A stretch of 64,000 bases of DNA, taken from assembly GCF_014648635.1 (NCBI RefSeq), contig NZ_BMRM01000025.1, positions 54,225-118,224 of the forward strand, written 5' to 3'. The translations under genes were made by a program, and so were the position numbers. This stretch comes from Streptomyces cinerochromogenes. Lineage in GTDB: Bacteria; Actinomycetota; Actinomycetes; Streptomycetales; Streptomycetaceae. The notes beneath the pieces were generated by a model that saw only the letters and a list, made by a program, of their open reading frames with translations, ran no database searches and was not told the origin of the DNA. Positions within the stretch are counted from its first letter, which is position 1. Every line of letters begins with the position of its first letter. Below are positions 24,222 through 33,666 of this stretch, piece by piece.

Positions 24222-27200
24222 ATGTACGAGCTGTCCCGGGTCCGCCTCTACTCCATCGGTCCCGCCGGTGCGCGCTACGCCGACACCGTGCTGGACCTGC
24301 GGGGTGTCGGCGAGCCCGTGCCCGACCCGGCGCCCACGCAGGCGGAGTTCTTCGAGGAGGAGCCGTCCGGTCCGCCGCGCCGGCCCGCGCCCGCGGGCGT
24401 GCTGTTCCTGGAGAACGGCGGCGGCAAGTCCGTCCTGCTCAAGCTGATCTTCTCGGTGATGCTGCCGGGCCACCGCAACACCCTCGGCGGCGCCAGCTCC
24501 GGCGTGCTGCGCAAGTTCCTGCTCGCCGACGACTGCGGCCATGTGGCCCTGGAGTGGCAGCACGTGCAGACCGGCGAGTGCGTGGTCGTCGGCAAGGTCA
24601 GCGAGTGGCGCGGCCGGCAGGTGTCGAACGACCCGCGCAAGTTCGCCGAGGCCTGGTACTCCTTCCGGCCCGGTCCCGGCCTCAGCCTGGACAACCTGCC
24701 CGTCGCCGAGGCCACCGCGGTACGGCCGCCCGCCGAGGGCACCTCCGGCGCACACGGCCGCCGCCGCACCATGAAGGGCTTCCGCGACGCCCTCATGGAG
24801 GCCGGCAAGGCCTACCCGCACCTGGAGGTGCACTGGGAGGAGATCCACGAGCGCTGGACCGAGCACCTCGGCGACCTCGGCCTCGACCCCGAACTCTTCC
24901 GCTACCAGCGCGAGATGAACGCCGACGAGGGCGAGGCCGCCGGCCTCTTCGCGGTCAAGAAGGACTCCGACTTCACCGACCTGCTGCTGCGCGCGGTCAC
25001 CGACACCCGCGACACCGACGGCCTCGCCGACCTCGTCAGCGGCTTCGGCAACAAGCTCGGCCGGCGCGCCGAGCTGATCGCCGAACGGGACTTCACCGCC
25101 GGCTCCGTCGACCTGCTCGGCCGGATCGTGGAGGCCGCCGAGGCGCGCGCACGCGCGCGTGACATCCACGCGGGCGCCGAGCGCCGCACCCGCACGCTGG
25201 CCCGGCGGCTGTCCGCGCGGGCCGTGCGGGAGCGGATCCGGGCCGCCGACCTCGCCCAGCGGGTCACGGCCGCCGCGTACGCCGTCACGCACTCCGAGGG
25301 CGCCCGCGAGCGCAGCTCCCTGATCGCCGCCGAACTCGCCTACCGGCACGCCTCGCTGGCGCTGGCCGCCGCCGAGAAGTCCGCCGCCGCGCAGAAGCGC
25401 GAGCTGGCCGACGCCCGCACCCTGCACTCCGCCTGGCAGGCCGCCGAGGCCGTGCTGCGCCACCGTGCCGCCGCCGACCGCGTCGCGCGCGTGTCCGCGG
25501 CCATCCAGGAGGCCGAACGGGACGCGGCTCCCGCCCTCGCCGCCCGCGCCAAGGCCGCCGTCGACCTCGTACGGGCCCTGCACGCCGCCGCCGAGAGCGC
25601 CGAGTCCCTCGCCAACGAGGAGGAGGAGCGGTCCGCCGCCCTCCAGGAGGTCAGCGACTCCGCCTACCGGGACTCCACCGCCGCCGCCACCGAGGCGCAG
25701 CGGGCCCGCAGCGAGGCCGGGCACCTGCGCCAGCGGCTCACCGAGGTCGAGCAGGAGACCGCCGAGGCCGTCCGCGCGGGCTGGCTGGACGACAGCGCCC
25801 CGGACGCCGACCCGGCGCGGGCCGCGCTCGCCGCCAGCGACGCCGAGAAGACCGCCGTCGCCGCCTGGGACGCGGCCCGCGAGGCCGCCCGCAAGGCCAC
25901 CGAGCACGCGCGCGAGGCGGCCTCCGCCGAGTCCCGCGCGGAACTGACCGCGGCCCGCGCCTCGGACGCGGCGACCGCCGCCGAGCGGGCCTACGAGGCC
26001 GAGCGCCGCCTCGCCGAGTCGCTGGCCGCCGAGGAGCGGCTCGCGGAGCTGCTGAGCCTGCCGGGCGCGCCGACGGCGGCCCGCGCCGCTGTTCCCGGCC
26101 CCCGCAGCGGCGCGGACGACGCCGTCCCGGCCCCCCGCGCCGCCGGCGAGGGAACGCTCAGCCCGGAGGAACTCGACCGCTTCGCCGACGAGTTGCGCGA
26201 ACTCCTCGACGACGCCGTGTCGACCGCCGAACGGCACCTGTTCGACCTGCGCACGGCCGCCGCCGACGACGCCCGCATCCTCGGCGCCCTCGGTGACGGC
26301 GGACTGCTGCCGCCCGGCCCCGACGTGCTGGCCACCGTCGAGTTCCTCGGCGAGCACGGCATCCCCGCGCTGCCCGGCTGGCGCTACCTCGCGCAGGCCG
26401 TCGACCCCGCCGACCACGCGCGCGTGCTCGCCGCCCGCCCCGAACTGGTCGACGGTGTGATCATCACCGACCCCGACACGCACGCGCGTGCCCGGGAGGC
26501 GCTCGGCGACGCCGCCCTGCTGCCCCGCTCCGCCGTCGCCGTCGGCACCGCGGCCGCCCTGCTCGCCCCGGCCCCCGCCGACGACGCCGCCCCCGGCGAC
26601 GTCTTCCTCGTGCCGCCGAACCCGGCCATGCACGACGAGCACGCGGCCGACGAGGAGCGCCAGGCCCTGCGCGCGCGGGCCACCGAGCGCGACGACGAGA
26701 TCCGCGCCCTCGCCGCCCGCCTCGGCAAGGACCGCGAACTGGCCGCGCGTCTCGCCTCCTGGCGCACCGGCTGCCCCTCCGGGCGCCTCACCGAGCTGGC
26801 CCGGGCCGCCGAGGAGGCCCGCGTCTTCGCCGAGGAGGCCGAGGCCGAACTCGCCGAGGCACGCACCGCGCGCGCGGAGGCCGAGGAGACCGCCGCCGAG
26901 GCCGTGCAGATCCGCGACGAACGGCAGGAGGCCGCGCAGAAGGCCCGGCGCGCCGCCGACGCCCTCGCCGGCCTGGCCTTCCGGCTCCGGGAGCGCGCCG
27001 GCTGGCAGACGAAGCTCCGCGAACTCGCCGACGAGGCCGCGGAGTCCGAGGCCCGCGCCCAGGCCTGCCTGGAGCGCGCCCGCGCCGCCGACGAGGACCG
27101 CCGTGCCGCCCAGCGCGCCGCCGACGACGCCCGCCGCACCGCGCGCGCCCTGCGCGCCGAGCGCTCCGAGATCGCCGGCGCCCCCGACGACGTACCCGCC

Positions 27201-28868
27201 GCCGAGGAGGACGCCCCGAAGGCGTCCCTGCCCGCCCTCCGCGAGGCCTACCGGGCGGCCTCACAGGTGTACGAGAAGGTCGGCGTCGGCGCCGACCTGC
27301 GCGCCGAGCAGGCCCGCGCGGAGAGCGACGAGAGCGCCGCCCGCGCCGAACTGGACCGGCTCAGCAACAAGGTCCGCACCCGCGCCGAGCAGCTGCTCCA
27401 GTCGCCCGACGGCTCCGACGGGCCCTCCCGCCAGGCCGCCGCCGCGCGTGCGGAGGAGCTGGTGCAGCTGCTGGAGACCCGTGTGTCGACCGCGAGCGAG
27501 CAGCTCGGCCGGCTGCGCGGCGAGGCCGAGCGGCACGCACCGCAGGACGGTGAGGCGCACACCGAGCTGCCCGAGGAACTTCTCCCGCTCGACGCCGAGC
27601 ACGCCCAGTCGCTGCTGCGCACCGCCACGGCCGAACTCGCCGCCCGCACCGAGGCACTGGCCGAGGCCCGCGAGGCGCACGCGGAGCTGCTGGCCGCCCA
27701 CCGCGCCGCCGAGGACGCGGCCGGCGGCTTCGACGAGATCGCGGCGATGCTCCGCGACCTGCTGCGCGAACACACCACCGAGGAGGAGCAGGAGGAGCCG
27801 GAAGCCTACCCGGGCACCCTGGAGGAGGCCCGGCACTCCGCCGCCGAGGCCCGTCGCTCGCTGCGGGGCTGCGCCGCCGACCTGTCCGCCGCCGAGGCGG
27901 CCGTCCGCGAGGCGAGCGACGTCCTCGTCCGGCACGCCAACTCCACGCGCTACGAACAGGTGCGCACCCCCGCCCGGCAGCAGATCCGCGAACTGCCCGC
28001 TTCCGCGCTGCCCGAGCACGCCCAGAAGTGGGCGGACGCGTTCGCGCCCCGGCTGCGCGTCCTGACGGACGAACTGGCCCAGCTGGAACGCAACCGCGAC
28101 TCGATCGTGGACCGGCTGCGCGGTCTCGTGGAGTCGGCCCTCGCGACCCTGCGGTCCGCCCAGCGGCTCTCCCGGCTGCCCGAGGGGCTCGGCGAGTGGT
28201 CCGGGCAGGAGTTCCTGCGCATCCGCTTCGAGGAGCCCGACCAGGCCACGCTCACCGAACGCCTGGGCGAGGTCATCGACGAGGCCACCCGTGCGGCCGT
28301 CAAGAAGAACTCGGACCTGCGCCGCGACGGCATGTCGCTGCTGCTGCGGGGCGTCGCGGCGGCTCTCCAGCCGAAGGGCGTGGCCGTCGAGATCCTCAAG
28401 CCCGACGCCGTACTGCGCGCCGAGCGCGTCCCCGTCGGCCAGATGGGCGACGTGTTCTCGGGCGGTCAGCTGCTCACCGCGGCCATCGCCCTGTACTGCA
28501 CGATGGCCGCGCTGCGCTCCAACGACCGGGGGCGGGACAAGCACCGGCACGCCGGCACGCTGTTCCTGGACAACCCGATCGGCCGCGCCAACGCCACCTA
28601 CCTGCTGGAGCTCCAGCGGGCCGTGTCCGACGCCCTGGGCGTCCAGCTGCTGTACACCACCGGCCTGTTCGACACGACCGCCCTCGCCGAGTTCCCGCTG
28701 GTGATCCGCCTGCGCAACGACGCCGACCTCAGGGCGGGCCTGAAGTACATCAGCGTGGAGGAGCACCTCCGGCCGGGGCTGCCCCAGCCTCCCCAGGCCG
28801 GGGAGACGGTGCACAGTGAGATCACGGCGACGCGGATGTTCAGGAAGCCGGCGCCGAGCGCGTCGTAG
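24222..28868 (+). CDS. SMC-like ATPase (MukB/MksB/JetC-like), 1548 residues
   Basis: This is a full SMC architecture. An N-terminal ATPase half carries the P-loop LENGGGKS (63-70). Ala/Glu/Arg coiled coil follows (about 330-660), then a globular hinge-like domain (about 680-805, Gly/Pro/hydrophobic rich), a second coil (about 810-1330) and a C-terminal ATPase half. That half has the signature FSGGQ (1412-1416) and the Walker B LFLDN (1447-1451). Two deviations stand out: the first Gly of the P-loop is Leu, and the catalytic Glu after Walker B Asp is Asn1451. No JetD/MksG nuclease or topoisomerase-like gene follows; the next gene is convergent. Likely roles are chromosome organisation or plasmid defence without cleavage (inference). 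Confidence 0.8.
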   Translation: MYELSRVRLYSIGPAGARYADTVLDLRGVGEPVPDPAPTQAEFFEEEPSGPPRRPAPAGVLFLENGGGKSVLLKLIFSVMLPGHRNTLGGASSGVLRKFLLADDCGHVALEWQHVQTGECVVVGKVSEWRGRQVSNDPRKFAEAWYSFRPGPGLSLDNLPVAEATAVRPPAEGTSGAHGRRRTMKGFRDALMEAGKAYPHLEVHWEEIHERWTEHLGDLGLDPELFRYQREMNADEGEAAGLFAVKKDSDFTDLLLRAVTDTRDTDGLADLVSGFGNKLGRRAELIAERDFTAGSVDLLGRIVEAAEARARARDIHAGAERRTRTLARRLSARAVRERIRAADLAQRVTAAAYAVTHSEGARERSSLIAAELAYRHASLALAAAEKSAAAQKRELADARTLHSAWQAAEAVLRHRAAADRVARVSAAIQEAERDAAPALAARAKAAVDLVRALHAAAESAESLANEEEERSAALQEVSDSAYRDSTAAATEAQRARSEAGHLRQRLTEVEQETAEAVRAGWLDDSAPDADPARAALAASDAEKTAVAAWDAAREAARKATEHAREAASAESRAELTAARASDAATAAERAYEAERRLAESLAAEERLAELLSLPGAPTAARAAVPGPRSGADDAVPAPRAAGEGTLSPEELDRFADELRELLDDAVSTAERHLFDLRTAAADDARILGALGDGGLLPPGPDVLATVEFLGEHGIPALPGWRYLAQAVDPADHARVLAARPELVDGVIITDPDTHARAREALGDAALLPRSAVAVGTAAALLAPAPADDAAPGDVFLVPPNPAMHDEHAADEERQALRARATERDDEIRALAARLGKDRELAARLASWRTGCPSGRLTELARAAEEARVFAEEAEAELAEARTARAEAEETAAEAVQIRDERQEAAQKARRAADALAGLAFRLRERAGWQTKLRELADEAAESEARAQACLERARAADEDRRAAQRAADDARRTARALRAERSEIAGAPDDVPAAEEDAPKASLPALREAYRAASQVYEKVGVGADLRAEQARAESDESAARAELDRLSNKVRTRAEQLLQSPDGSDGPSRQAAAARAEELVQLLETRVSTASEQLGRLRGEAERHAPQDGEAHTELPEELLPLDAEHAQSLLRTATAELAARTEALAEAREAHAELLAAHRAAEDAAGGFDEIAAMLRDLLREHTTEEEQEEPEAYPGTLEEARHSAAEARRSLRGCAADLSAAEAAVREASDVLVRHANSTRYEQVRTPARQQIRELPASALPEHAQKWADAFAPRLRVLTDELAQLERNRDSIVDRLRGLVESALATLRSAQRLSRLPEGLGEWSGQEFLRIRFEEPDQATLTERLGEVIDEATRAAVKKNSDLRRDGMSLLLRGVAAALQPKGVAVEILKPDAVLRAERVPVGQMGDVFSGGQLLTAAIALYCTMAALRSNDRGRDKHRHAGTLFLDNPIGRANATYLLELQRAVSDALGVQLLYTTGLFDTTALAEFPLVIRLRNDADLRAGLKYISVEEHLRPGLPQPPQAGETVHSEITATRMFRKPAPSAS

Positions 28869-28878
28869 CCACGAGGCC

Positions 28879-28923
28879 GTGGGGAACCGCGGGCCGTCCG
28901 TGGACGGTCGCGCAGTTCCCCAC
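28879..28923. terminator. Hairpin between the SMC gene and the convergent choline oxidase gene
   Basis: GTGGGGAAC-CGCG (28879-28891) pairs with CGCG-CA-GTTCCCCAC (28909-28923), apart from a two-base bulge. An inner CCGTCC/GGACGG stem lies between them. The right arm contains the dispersed CGCGCAGTTCCCC string seen also at 8110. It probably terminates both converging units. Confidence 0.65.
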
Positions 28924-28937
28924 GGACCCGGGGCGCT

Positions 28938-30488
28938 CTAGGCGTCCTCCTTCAAGAGGTCCGCGCACTTCTCCCCGATCACCATCGTCGTGATGCACGG
29001 GTTGACCGCGATCAGGTCCGGCATCACCGAACCGTCGGCGACCCGCAGCCCCTCGACCCCCTTGACCCGCAGCCGTGCGTCGAGCGGGGCCGAGGGGTCG
29101 TCGTCGGCGCCCATCCTCACCGTGCAGGACGGGTGGTAGACGGTGTTGTGCGTCCTGTGGATGTAGTCCAGCAACTCGTCGTCCGTGCGGACGTCCGGGC
29201 CCGGCGCCAGCTCGGCTCCCGCCCAGCCGCTCAGCGCCGGCTGGGCGGCGATCCGGCGGGCCAGCCTCAGCCCGTACGTCATCACCCGCACGTCGTGCTC
29301 GTGCGTGAAGTACCGCGGGTCCACCTTCGGCTTGTCCCGGTAGTCCCGCGTCCGCAGCCGTACCGTGCCCCGCGACTTCGCCTTCGTCACATTGGGGGTC
29401 AGGCAGAAGGCGTTCTCCGAGGTCGGGTAGCCCCAGCGCGCGGTGTTCATGTCGAACGGCACCGAGCCGTAGTGGAACATCAGGTCGGGCCGGTCCAGTC
29501 CGGGCTCGGTGTCGTAGAAGACGCCCGCCTCCCACCACTGGCTGGACGTGGTGGTCATCGGCTGCCTGGCCTCCCACATGATCACGCCCTCGGGGTGGTC
29601 CTGGAGGTTCTCTCCGACGCCGGGGGAGTCCACCAGCACCTCGACGCCGACCTCGCGCAGGTGCCCGGCCGGGCCGATGCCGGAGAGCATCAGCAGTTTC
29701 GGGGAGTCGATCGAGCCGCACGAGACGATCACCTCGCGGCGGGCCCGTACCGTGCGCGTGTGCACCAGGTCGGGGTCCAGGTACCGGGCCCCCACGCATC
29801 GCCGCCCCTCCAGCACCAGCTTCTCGGCCCGCACCCCGGTCCGGACGTCGAGGTTCGGGCGCTTGCCCAGGACCGGGTGGAGATAGGCCACGGACGAGGA
29901 CTGGCGGATGTTGTTCTCGTCGGAGTTGATCTGGAACCAGTTGGCGCCGCGCACCACCGTCCTGCCGGTGTTGAACGGGACCGTCGGTATGCCGGCCTGC
30001 GCACACGCCTCCAGCAGGGCGGCGCCGCACGGGTCACCGCCCTTGAGCGTGCGCAGCCTCACCGGGCCGGTGCGGCCGTGGTGGTCGCCGGGCGCGTCGT
30101 TGTTCTCCAGCCGCCGGTAGAGCGGGAACAGGTCGGCCGCGCTCCAGCCCGTACAGCCCTGGGCCGCCCAGTCGTCCAGGTCCTCCGCAGGTGCCCAGAA
30201 GGCGATACAGGAGTTGTGCGACGAACAGCCGCCCAGCACCTTCGCGCGCGCGTGCCGCAGGAAGCTGTTGCCGCTGGTCTGCGGCTCGACCGGGTAGTCC
30301 CAGTCGTATCCGGACTCCAGCAGCCCCATCCAGCGCTCCAGTTTCAGGACGTCGTCGTCGCCGACGTCGCTGGGGCCCGCCTCCAGCACGCACACCGTCA
30401 CGGAGGGGTCCTCGGAGAGCCGTGCGGCCACGACGTTGCCCGCGGTGCCGCCGCCGACCACGACGTAGTCGAACTCATCGAAGCTCAT
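28938..30488 (-). CDS. codA: Choline oxidase (GMC oxidoreductase)
   Basis: This 516-residue flavoenzyme has the FAD dinucleotide motif VVVGGGTAGNVVAARLSE at the N-terminus and closely resembles Arthrobacter choline oxidase over its length. It has GGCSSHNSCIAFW with H91 (the residue that covalently binds FAD there), and the active-site pair H452 (YHPSCTVRMG) and N496 (VNPCITTM). It would oxidise choline through betaine aldehyde to betaine, releasing hydrogen peroxide. It is the last gene of a minus-strand run beginning with the truncated formaldehyde dehydrogenase. The main alternative is a choline dehydrogenase, but the CSSHNS context favours the oxidase. Confidence 0.88.
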   Translation of the reverse strand: MSFDEFDYVVVGGGTAGNVVAARLSEDPSVTVCVLEAGPSDVGDDDVLKLERWMGLLESGYDWDYPVEPQTSGNSFLRHARAKVLGGCSSHNSCIAFWAPAEDLDDWAAQGCTGWSAADLFPLYRRLENNDAPGDHHGRTGPVRLRTLKGGDPCGAALLEACAQAGIPTVPFNTGRTVVRGANWFQINSDENNIRQSSSVAYLHPVLGKRPNLDVRTGVRAEKLVLEGRRCVGARYLDPDLVHTRTVRARREVIVSCGSIDSPKLLMLSGIGPAGHLREVGVEVLVDSPGVGENLQDHPEGVIMWEARQPMTTTSSQWWEAGVFYDTEPGLDRPDLMFHYGSVPFDMNTARWGYPTSENAFCLTPNVTKAKSRGTVRLRTRDYRDKPKVDPRYFTHEHDVRVMTYGLRLARRIAAQPALSGWAGAELAPGPDVRTDDELLDYIHRTHNTVYHPSCTVRMGADDDPSAPLDARLRVKGVEGLRVADGSVMPDLIAVNPCITTMVIGEKCADLLKEDA

Positions 30489-30528
30489 GTGACCTCCTGG
30501 CCAGTCGGGATCAGTCGCTATCAGTCGG

Positions 30529-30568
30529 GGTCGGTCGGTATCCGCCAGGGTCGGTCGGTATCCGTCGG
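30529..30568. repeat. 20-base tandem repeat between permease and choline oxidase genes
   Basis: Units 30529-30548 and 30549-30568 begin with the same 16 bases, GGTCGGTCGGTATCCG. Related GGTCGG and AGTCGG copies continue on both sides (about 30500-30595), filling the spacer. Confidence 0.75.
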
Positions 30569-30608
30569 GACCGGGCGTGGTCGGTCGGGAAGCCGTGACC
30601 GTGCGGAG

Positions 30609-32180
30609 TCACTCGGCCGCCGGGGCGGTGAGGGGAGCGGCCGGGGCGGTGGCCGAGGCGTCCAGACGGTGCTCGGCGAGCACGCCGGTGCGGTGCCGCT
30701 GGACGCACCAGTAGTAGGCGAAGCCGCCGCCCGCGATGACCGCGACGAAGAGGACCGCGCCCCAGCGCAGGTACCAGTGGTACGGCGCGGACGCGTTGTA
30801 GACCGAGGCGCGCGGCCAGATCAGGTTGACCGTCATCGCGGCGCCCCACACCACCGCGACGAGGTTGACGGGCAGCCCCCAGCGGCCCAGCGAGAACCTG
30901 CCCTCGTCGGCGGGCCGCCACCTCCCGCGCAGCCGGGCCACCAGCATCGGCACGGTGACACCCAGGTAGGCGAGGTAGATCATGATGATCCCGATGCTGG
31001 TGACGACCGTGAAGATCTGCGGCTGGCGGATGTTGACCACGAGGATCGCCAGCGCCAGCACGCCGATGATCACGGCCGGCAGGACCGGGGTCCGGAACCG
31101 GGGGCTGACCCGGGCCAGCAGCGAGGACGCCGGCAGGTTGTTGTCCCGGGCCATCGCGAACGCCAGCCGGATCGCCGCCGTGTGCACGGCGAGCGCGCAC
31201 ACCGTGACCGCGATCAGCACGCACCACAGCATGGCCTTGCCGGCCGTAGGACCGAGTACGTCGAGCACGACGTACTGCAGGCCGTCGGTGGACAGCTTGT
31301 CTCCCTTGAGGCTGGAGACGCTCATGAGCGCCAGCAGCAGCACCAGGCCGCCCAGGACGAACGAGGCGACGATCGCGCGGATGATGGCACGCGGGGCGTT
31401 CCGGGAGGGGTCCAGGCACTCCTCGCCGAGGGAGGAGGCGGTGTCGAAGCCGTACATGACGTACGCCGACGCCAGCGAGGCCACCAGGAAGGCGCCGAGG
31501 TAACCCGTCGAGTACCCCGATCCCGTGTGGTTCGTCTGCATGACGACTTGAGGGCCCCGGGTGATGTGGACGGCGAAGAGGATGATCAGTACAACGGTCG
31601 CGATCAACTCGATGAAGACGCCCGCCGTGTTGATCGTGGCCATCAACTTGACACCGAAGGCATTGATCAATGTGGTGAAGAGGATCAACACGGTCGCGAG
31701 GACCACCGCGTTGGTCGCCACGTCGTACGTGCCCGTGCCGTCCCCCACGAACTGGAACACGGACGAGATCTGCGGCAGCGTCAGCTGATAGGCCAGCGCG
31801 ACCGCCGAGATGGACACGATGGACGCGATCAGCATCAGCCACCCGGTGAGCCAGCCGACATGCGGATTGCCCACCTTCTTCGCCCAGTTGTAGACCGAGC
31901 CGGCCACCGGGTAGCGGGCGGCCAGTTCGGCGAAGCACAGGGCCACCGTGAACTGGCCGGCGAACACCATCGGCCACGACCACCAGTAGGCCGGACCGCC
32001 GCTGCCGTATCCGAAGTAGAAGAGCTGGAAGGTGCCGGTCAGGATCGAGATGTAGCTGATCCCGGCGGCGAACGTGTGGAAGTTGCCCAACGTGCGCTTG
32101 AGTTCGGGCCGGTAGCCGAACTCGGCGAGTTCGGCGTCGTCGTGGTGGTGGGGGCCTGGCGATTGCTCGGTGGACGTCAT
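30609..32180 (-). CDS. APC-family permease (choline/amine uptake candidate)
   Basis: This 523-residue transporter has 12 predicted helices and the APC-superfamily start GYRPELKRTLGNFHTFAAG. AARYPVAGSVYNWAK follows (helix 3 region), and FDTASSLGEECLDPSRNAPRA lies after helix 6 (key residues SLGEE and DPSRNAPRA). That style matches amino acid/choline (ACT-like) and GABA permeases. Between choline oxidase and betaine aldehyde dehydrogenase it is most likely the choline or betaine importer; the substrate is inferred from position. The ATG at 32180 precedes the helical core by about 30 residues. It is 19 bases downstream of the dehydrogenase gene. Confidence 0.85.
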   Translation of the reverse strand: MTSTEQSPGPHHHDDAELAEFGYRPELKRTLGNFHTFAAGISYISILTGTFQLFYFGYGSGGPAYWWSWPMVFAGQFTVALCFAELAARYPVAGSVYNWAKKVGNPHVGWLTGWLMLIASIVSISAVALAYQLTLPQISSVFQFVGDGTGTYDVATNAVVLATVLILFTTLINAFGVKLMATINTAGVFIELIATVVLIILFAVHITRGPQVVMQTNHTGSGYSTGYLGAFLVASLASAYVMYGFDTASSLGEECLDPSRNAPRAIIRAIVASFVLGGLVLLLALMSVSSLKGDKLSTDGLQYVVLDVLGPTAGKAMLWCVLIAVTVCALAVHTAAIRLAFAMARDNNLPASSLLARVSPRFRTPVLPAVIIGVLALAILVVNIRQPQIFTVVTSIGIIMIYLAYLGVTVPMLVARLRGRWRPADEGRFSLGRWGLPVNLVAVVWGAAMTVNLIWPRASVYNASAPYHWYLRWGAVLFVAVIAGGGFAYYWCVQRHRTGVLAEHRLDASATAPAAPLTAPAAE

Positions 32181-32199
32181 GAGCGGACTCCTTCGGCTG

Positions 32200-33666
32200 T
32201 CAGTCGAACCAGCCCTGCGGTGCCGGCGCGGTGTTGCGCCAGACGTGCTTGGTCTCGCGGTACTCGGCGAGCCCCGCCGGTCCGAGTTCGCGCCCGGACC
32301 CGGACTGCTTGTAACCACCCCACTCGGCCTGCGGCACGTACGGGTGGTAGTCGTTGATCCAGACCGTGCCGACCCGCAGCGCTGCGGCGACCCGCGCGGC
32401 CCTGGCCTCGTCGCCGGTCCACACCGCGCCCGCGAGGCCGTAGACCGTGTCGTTGGCGAGCCGGACGGCCTCCTCCTCGGTGGTGAACCGCTCGACGGTC
32501 AGCACCGGCCCGAAGGACTCCTCCCGGACGACGGACATACCGCTCGCGCACTCGTCCAGGACGGTCGGCAGGTAGTAGAAACCCTCGTCGTGGGCGGGCC
32601 CTGAGGGCCGGGCGCCGCCGCAGCGCAGCACCGCGCCCTCCGCGAGCCCCCGCGCGACGTACGCCTCGACCTTGGCCCGGTGCGCCGCCGAGATCAGCGG
32701 CCCGGCCTGAGCCCGCTCGTCGAACGGCCCGCCGAGCCGGATCCGCCGGGCCCGCCGGACGACCTCGTCCACGAACCGGTCGTGCAGCGCGTCCTCGACC
32801 AGCAGCCGGGCCCCGGCCGAGCAGACCTGCCCGGAGTGCAGGAAGACGGCGGTCAGCGCCATGTCGACGGCCGCCTCGAAGCCGGCGTCCGCGAAGACGA
32901 TGTTCGGGTTCTTGCCGCCCAGTTCCAGCGCGACCTTCTTCACCGTGCCGGCCGCCGCGGCCATCAGCCGGCGGCCGGTCTGCAGCCCGCCGGTGAAGGA
33001 GACCAGGTCGACGTCCGGGTGGTCGGCGAGCGGGGCGCCCGCCTCCGGCCCGGCACCCAGGACCAGGTTGGCCACGCCCGGCGGCAGTCCCGCCTCCGCC
33101 AGCAGCCGGACCAGGTGGATCGCGGTGTGCGGAGTCAGTTCGCTGGGCTTCAGGACGAAGGTGTTGCCGGCCGCGAGCGCCGGGGCGACCTTCCACGCGG
33201 TCTGCAGCAGCGGGTAGTTCCAGGGCGTGATCAGCGCGCAGACACCGACCGGCTCGTACACCACCCTGCTGTCGACGTCCGCCCGCCCGGTGTCGATCAC
33301 CCGGCCGGTCTCGCCCGCGACCAGCCGTCCGAAGTAGCGGAAACAGCCGACGACGTCATCGACGTCGTACGCGCTCTCCACCAGCCGCTTGCCCGTGTCC
33401 AGGGACTCGGCGCGGGCCAGGGCGTCCTTGTCCCGGGCGAGGAGGCCGGCGACCCGGAGCAGCAGGTCACCGCGCTCGGCGGCCGGCGTGCCCGGCCAGG
33501 GGCCGGTGTCGAAGGCGCGCCGGGCCGCCGCGACGGCCTCCACGGTGTCCTTCCCGCCCGCCTCGTCCACGACCCCGACCAGGGAGCCGTCGGCGGGACA
33601 GCGGATCTCCCGGGTGCGCTCGTCCAGGGCGCCCCGCCACTCACCGCCGATGAACAGGTCAGGCAC
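32200..33666 (-). CDS. betB: Betaine aldehyde dehydrogenase
   Basis: This 488-residue NAD(P)-dependent aldehyde dehydrogenase would oxidise betaine aldehyde to glycine betaine in the cytoplasm. Motifs are TPWNYPL (cofactor pocket), LELGGKNP with the catalytic Glu, and SGQVCSAG with the catalytic Cys, plus the conserved ending YKQSGSGRELG. The family is broad, and the betaine-aldehyde assignment rests on the neighbouring choline oxidase and betaine genes. The GTG start at 33666 overlaps the end of the Rieske gene by 8 bases. Relatives that oxidise other amino aldehydes cannot be excluded. Confidence 0.85.
   Translation of the reverse strand: MPDLFIGGEWRGALDERTREIRCPADGSLVGVVDEAGGKDTVEAVAAARRAFDTGPWPGTPAAERGDLLLRVAGLLARDKDALARAESLDTGKRLVESAYDVDDVVGCFRYFGRLVAGETGRVIDTGRADVDSRVVYEPVGVCALITPWNYPLLQTAWKVAPALAAGNTFVLKPSELTPHTAIHLVRLLAEAGLPPGVANLVLGAGPEAGAPLADHPDVDLVSFTGGLQTGRRLMAAAAGTVKKVALELGGKNPNIVFADAGFEAAVDMALTAVFLHSGQVCSAGARLLVEDALHDRFVDEVVRRARRIRLGGPFDERAQAGPLISAAHRAKVEAYVARGLAEGAVLRCGGARPSGPAHDEGFYYLPTVLDECASGMSVVREESFGPVLTVERFTTEEEAVRLANDTVYGLAGAVWTGDEARAARVAAALRVGTVWINDYHPYVPQAEWGGYKQSGSGRELGPAGLAEYRETKHVWRNTAPAPQGWFD

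Noticed and set aside
24207..26642. 811-codon minus-strand frame opposite the SMC gene
   Set aside because: Antisense shadow of the coiled-coil coding sequence; low-complexity and with no start signal.
21701..28868. Calling the SMC operon a Wadjet (JetABCD) defence system
   Set aside because: No JetD-like gene is present and the first protein does not resemble DUF3375; only the general SMC-kleisin-KITE organisation can be supported.
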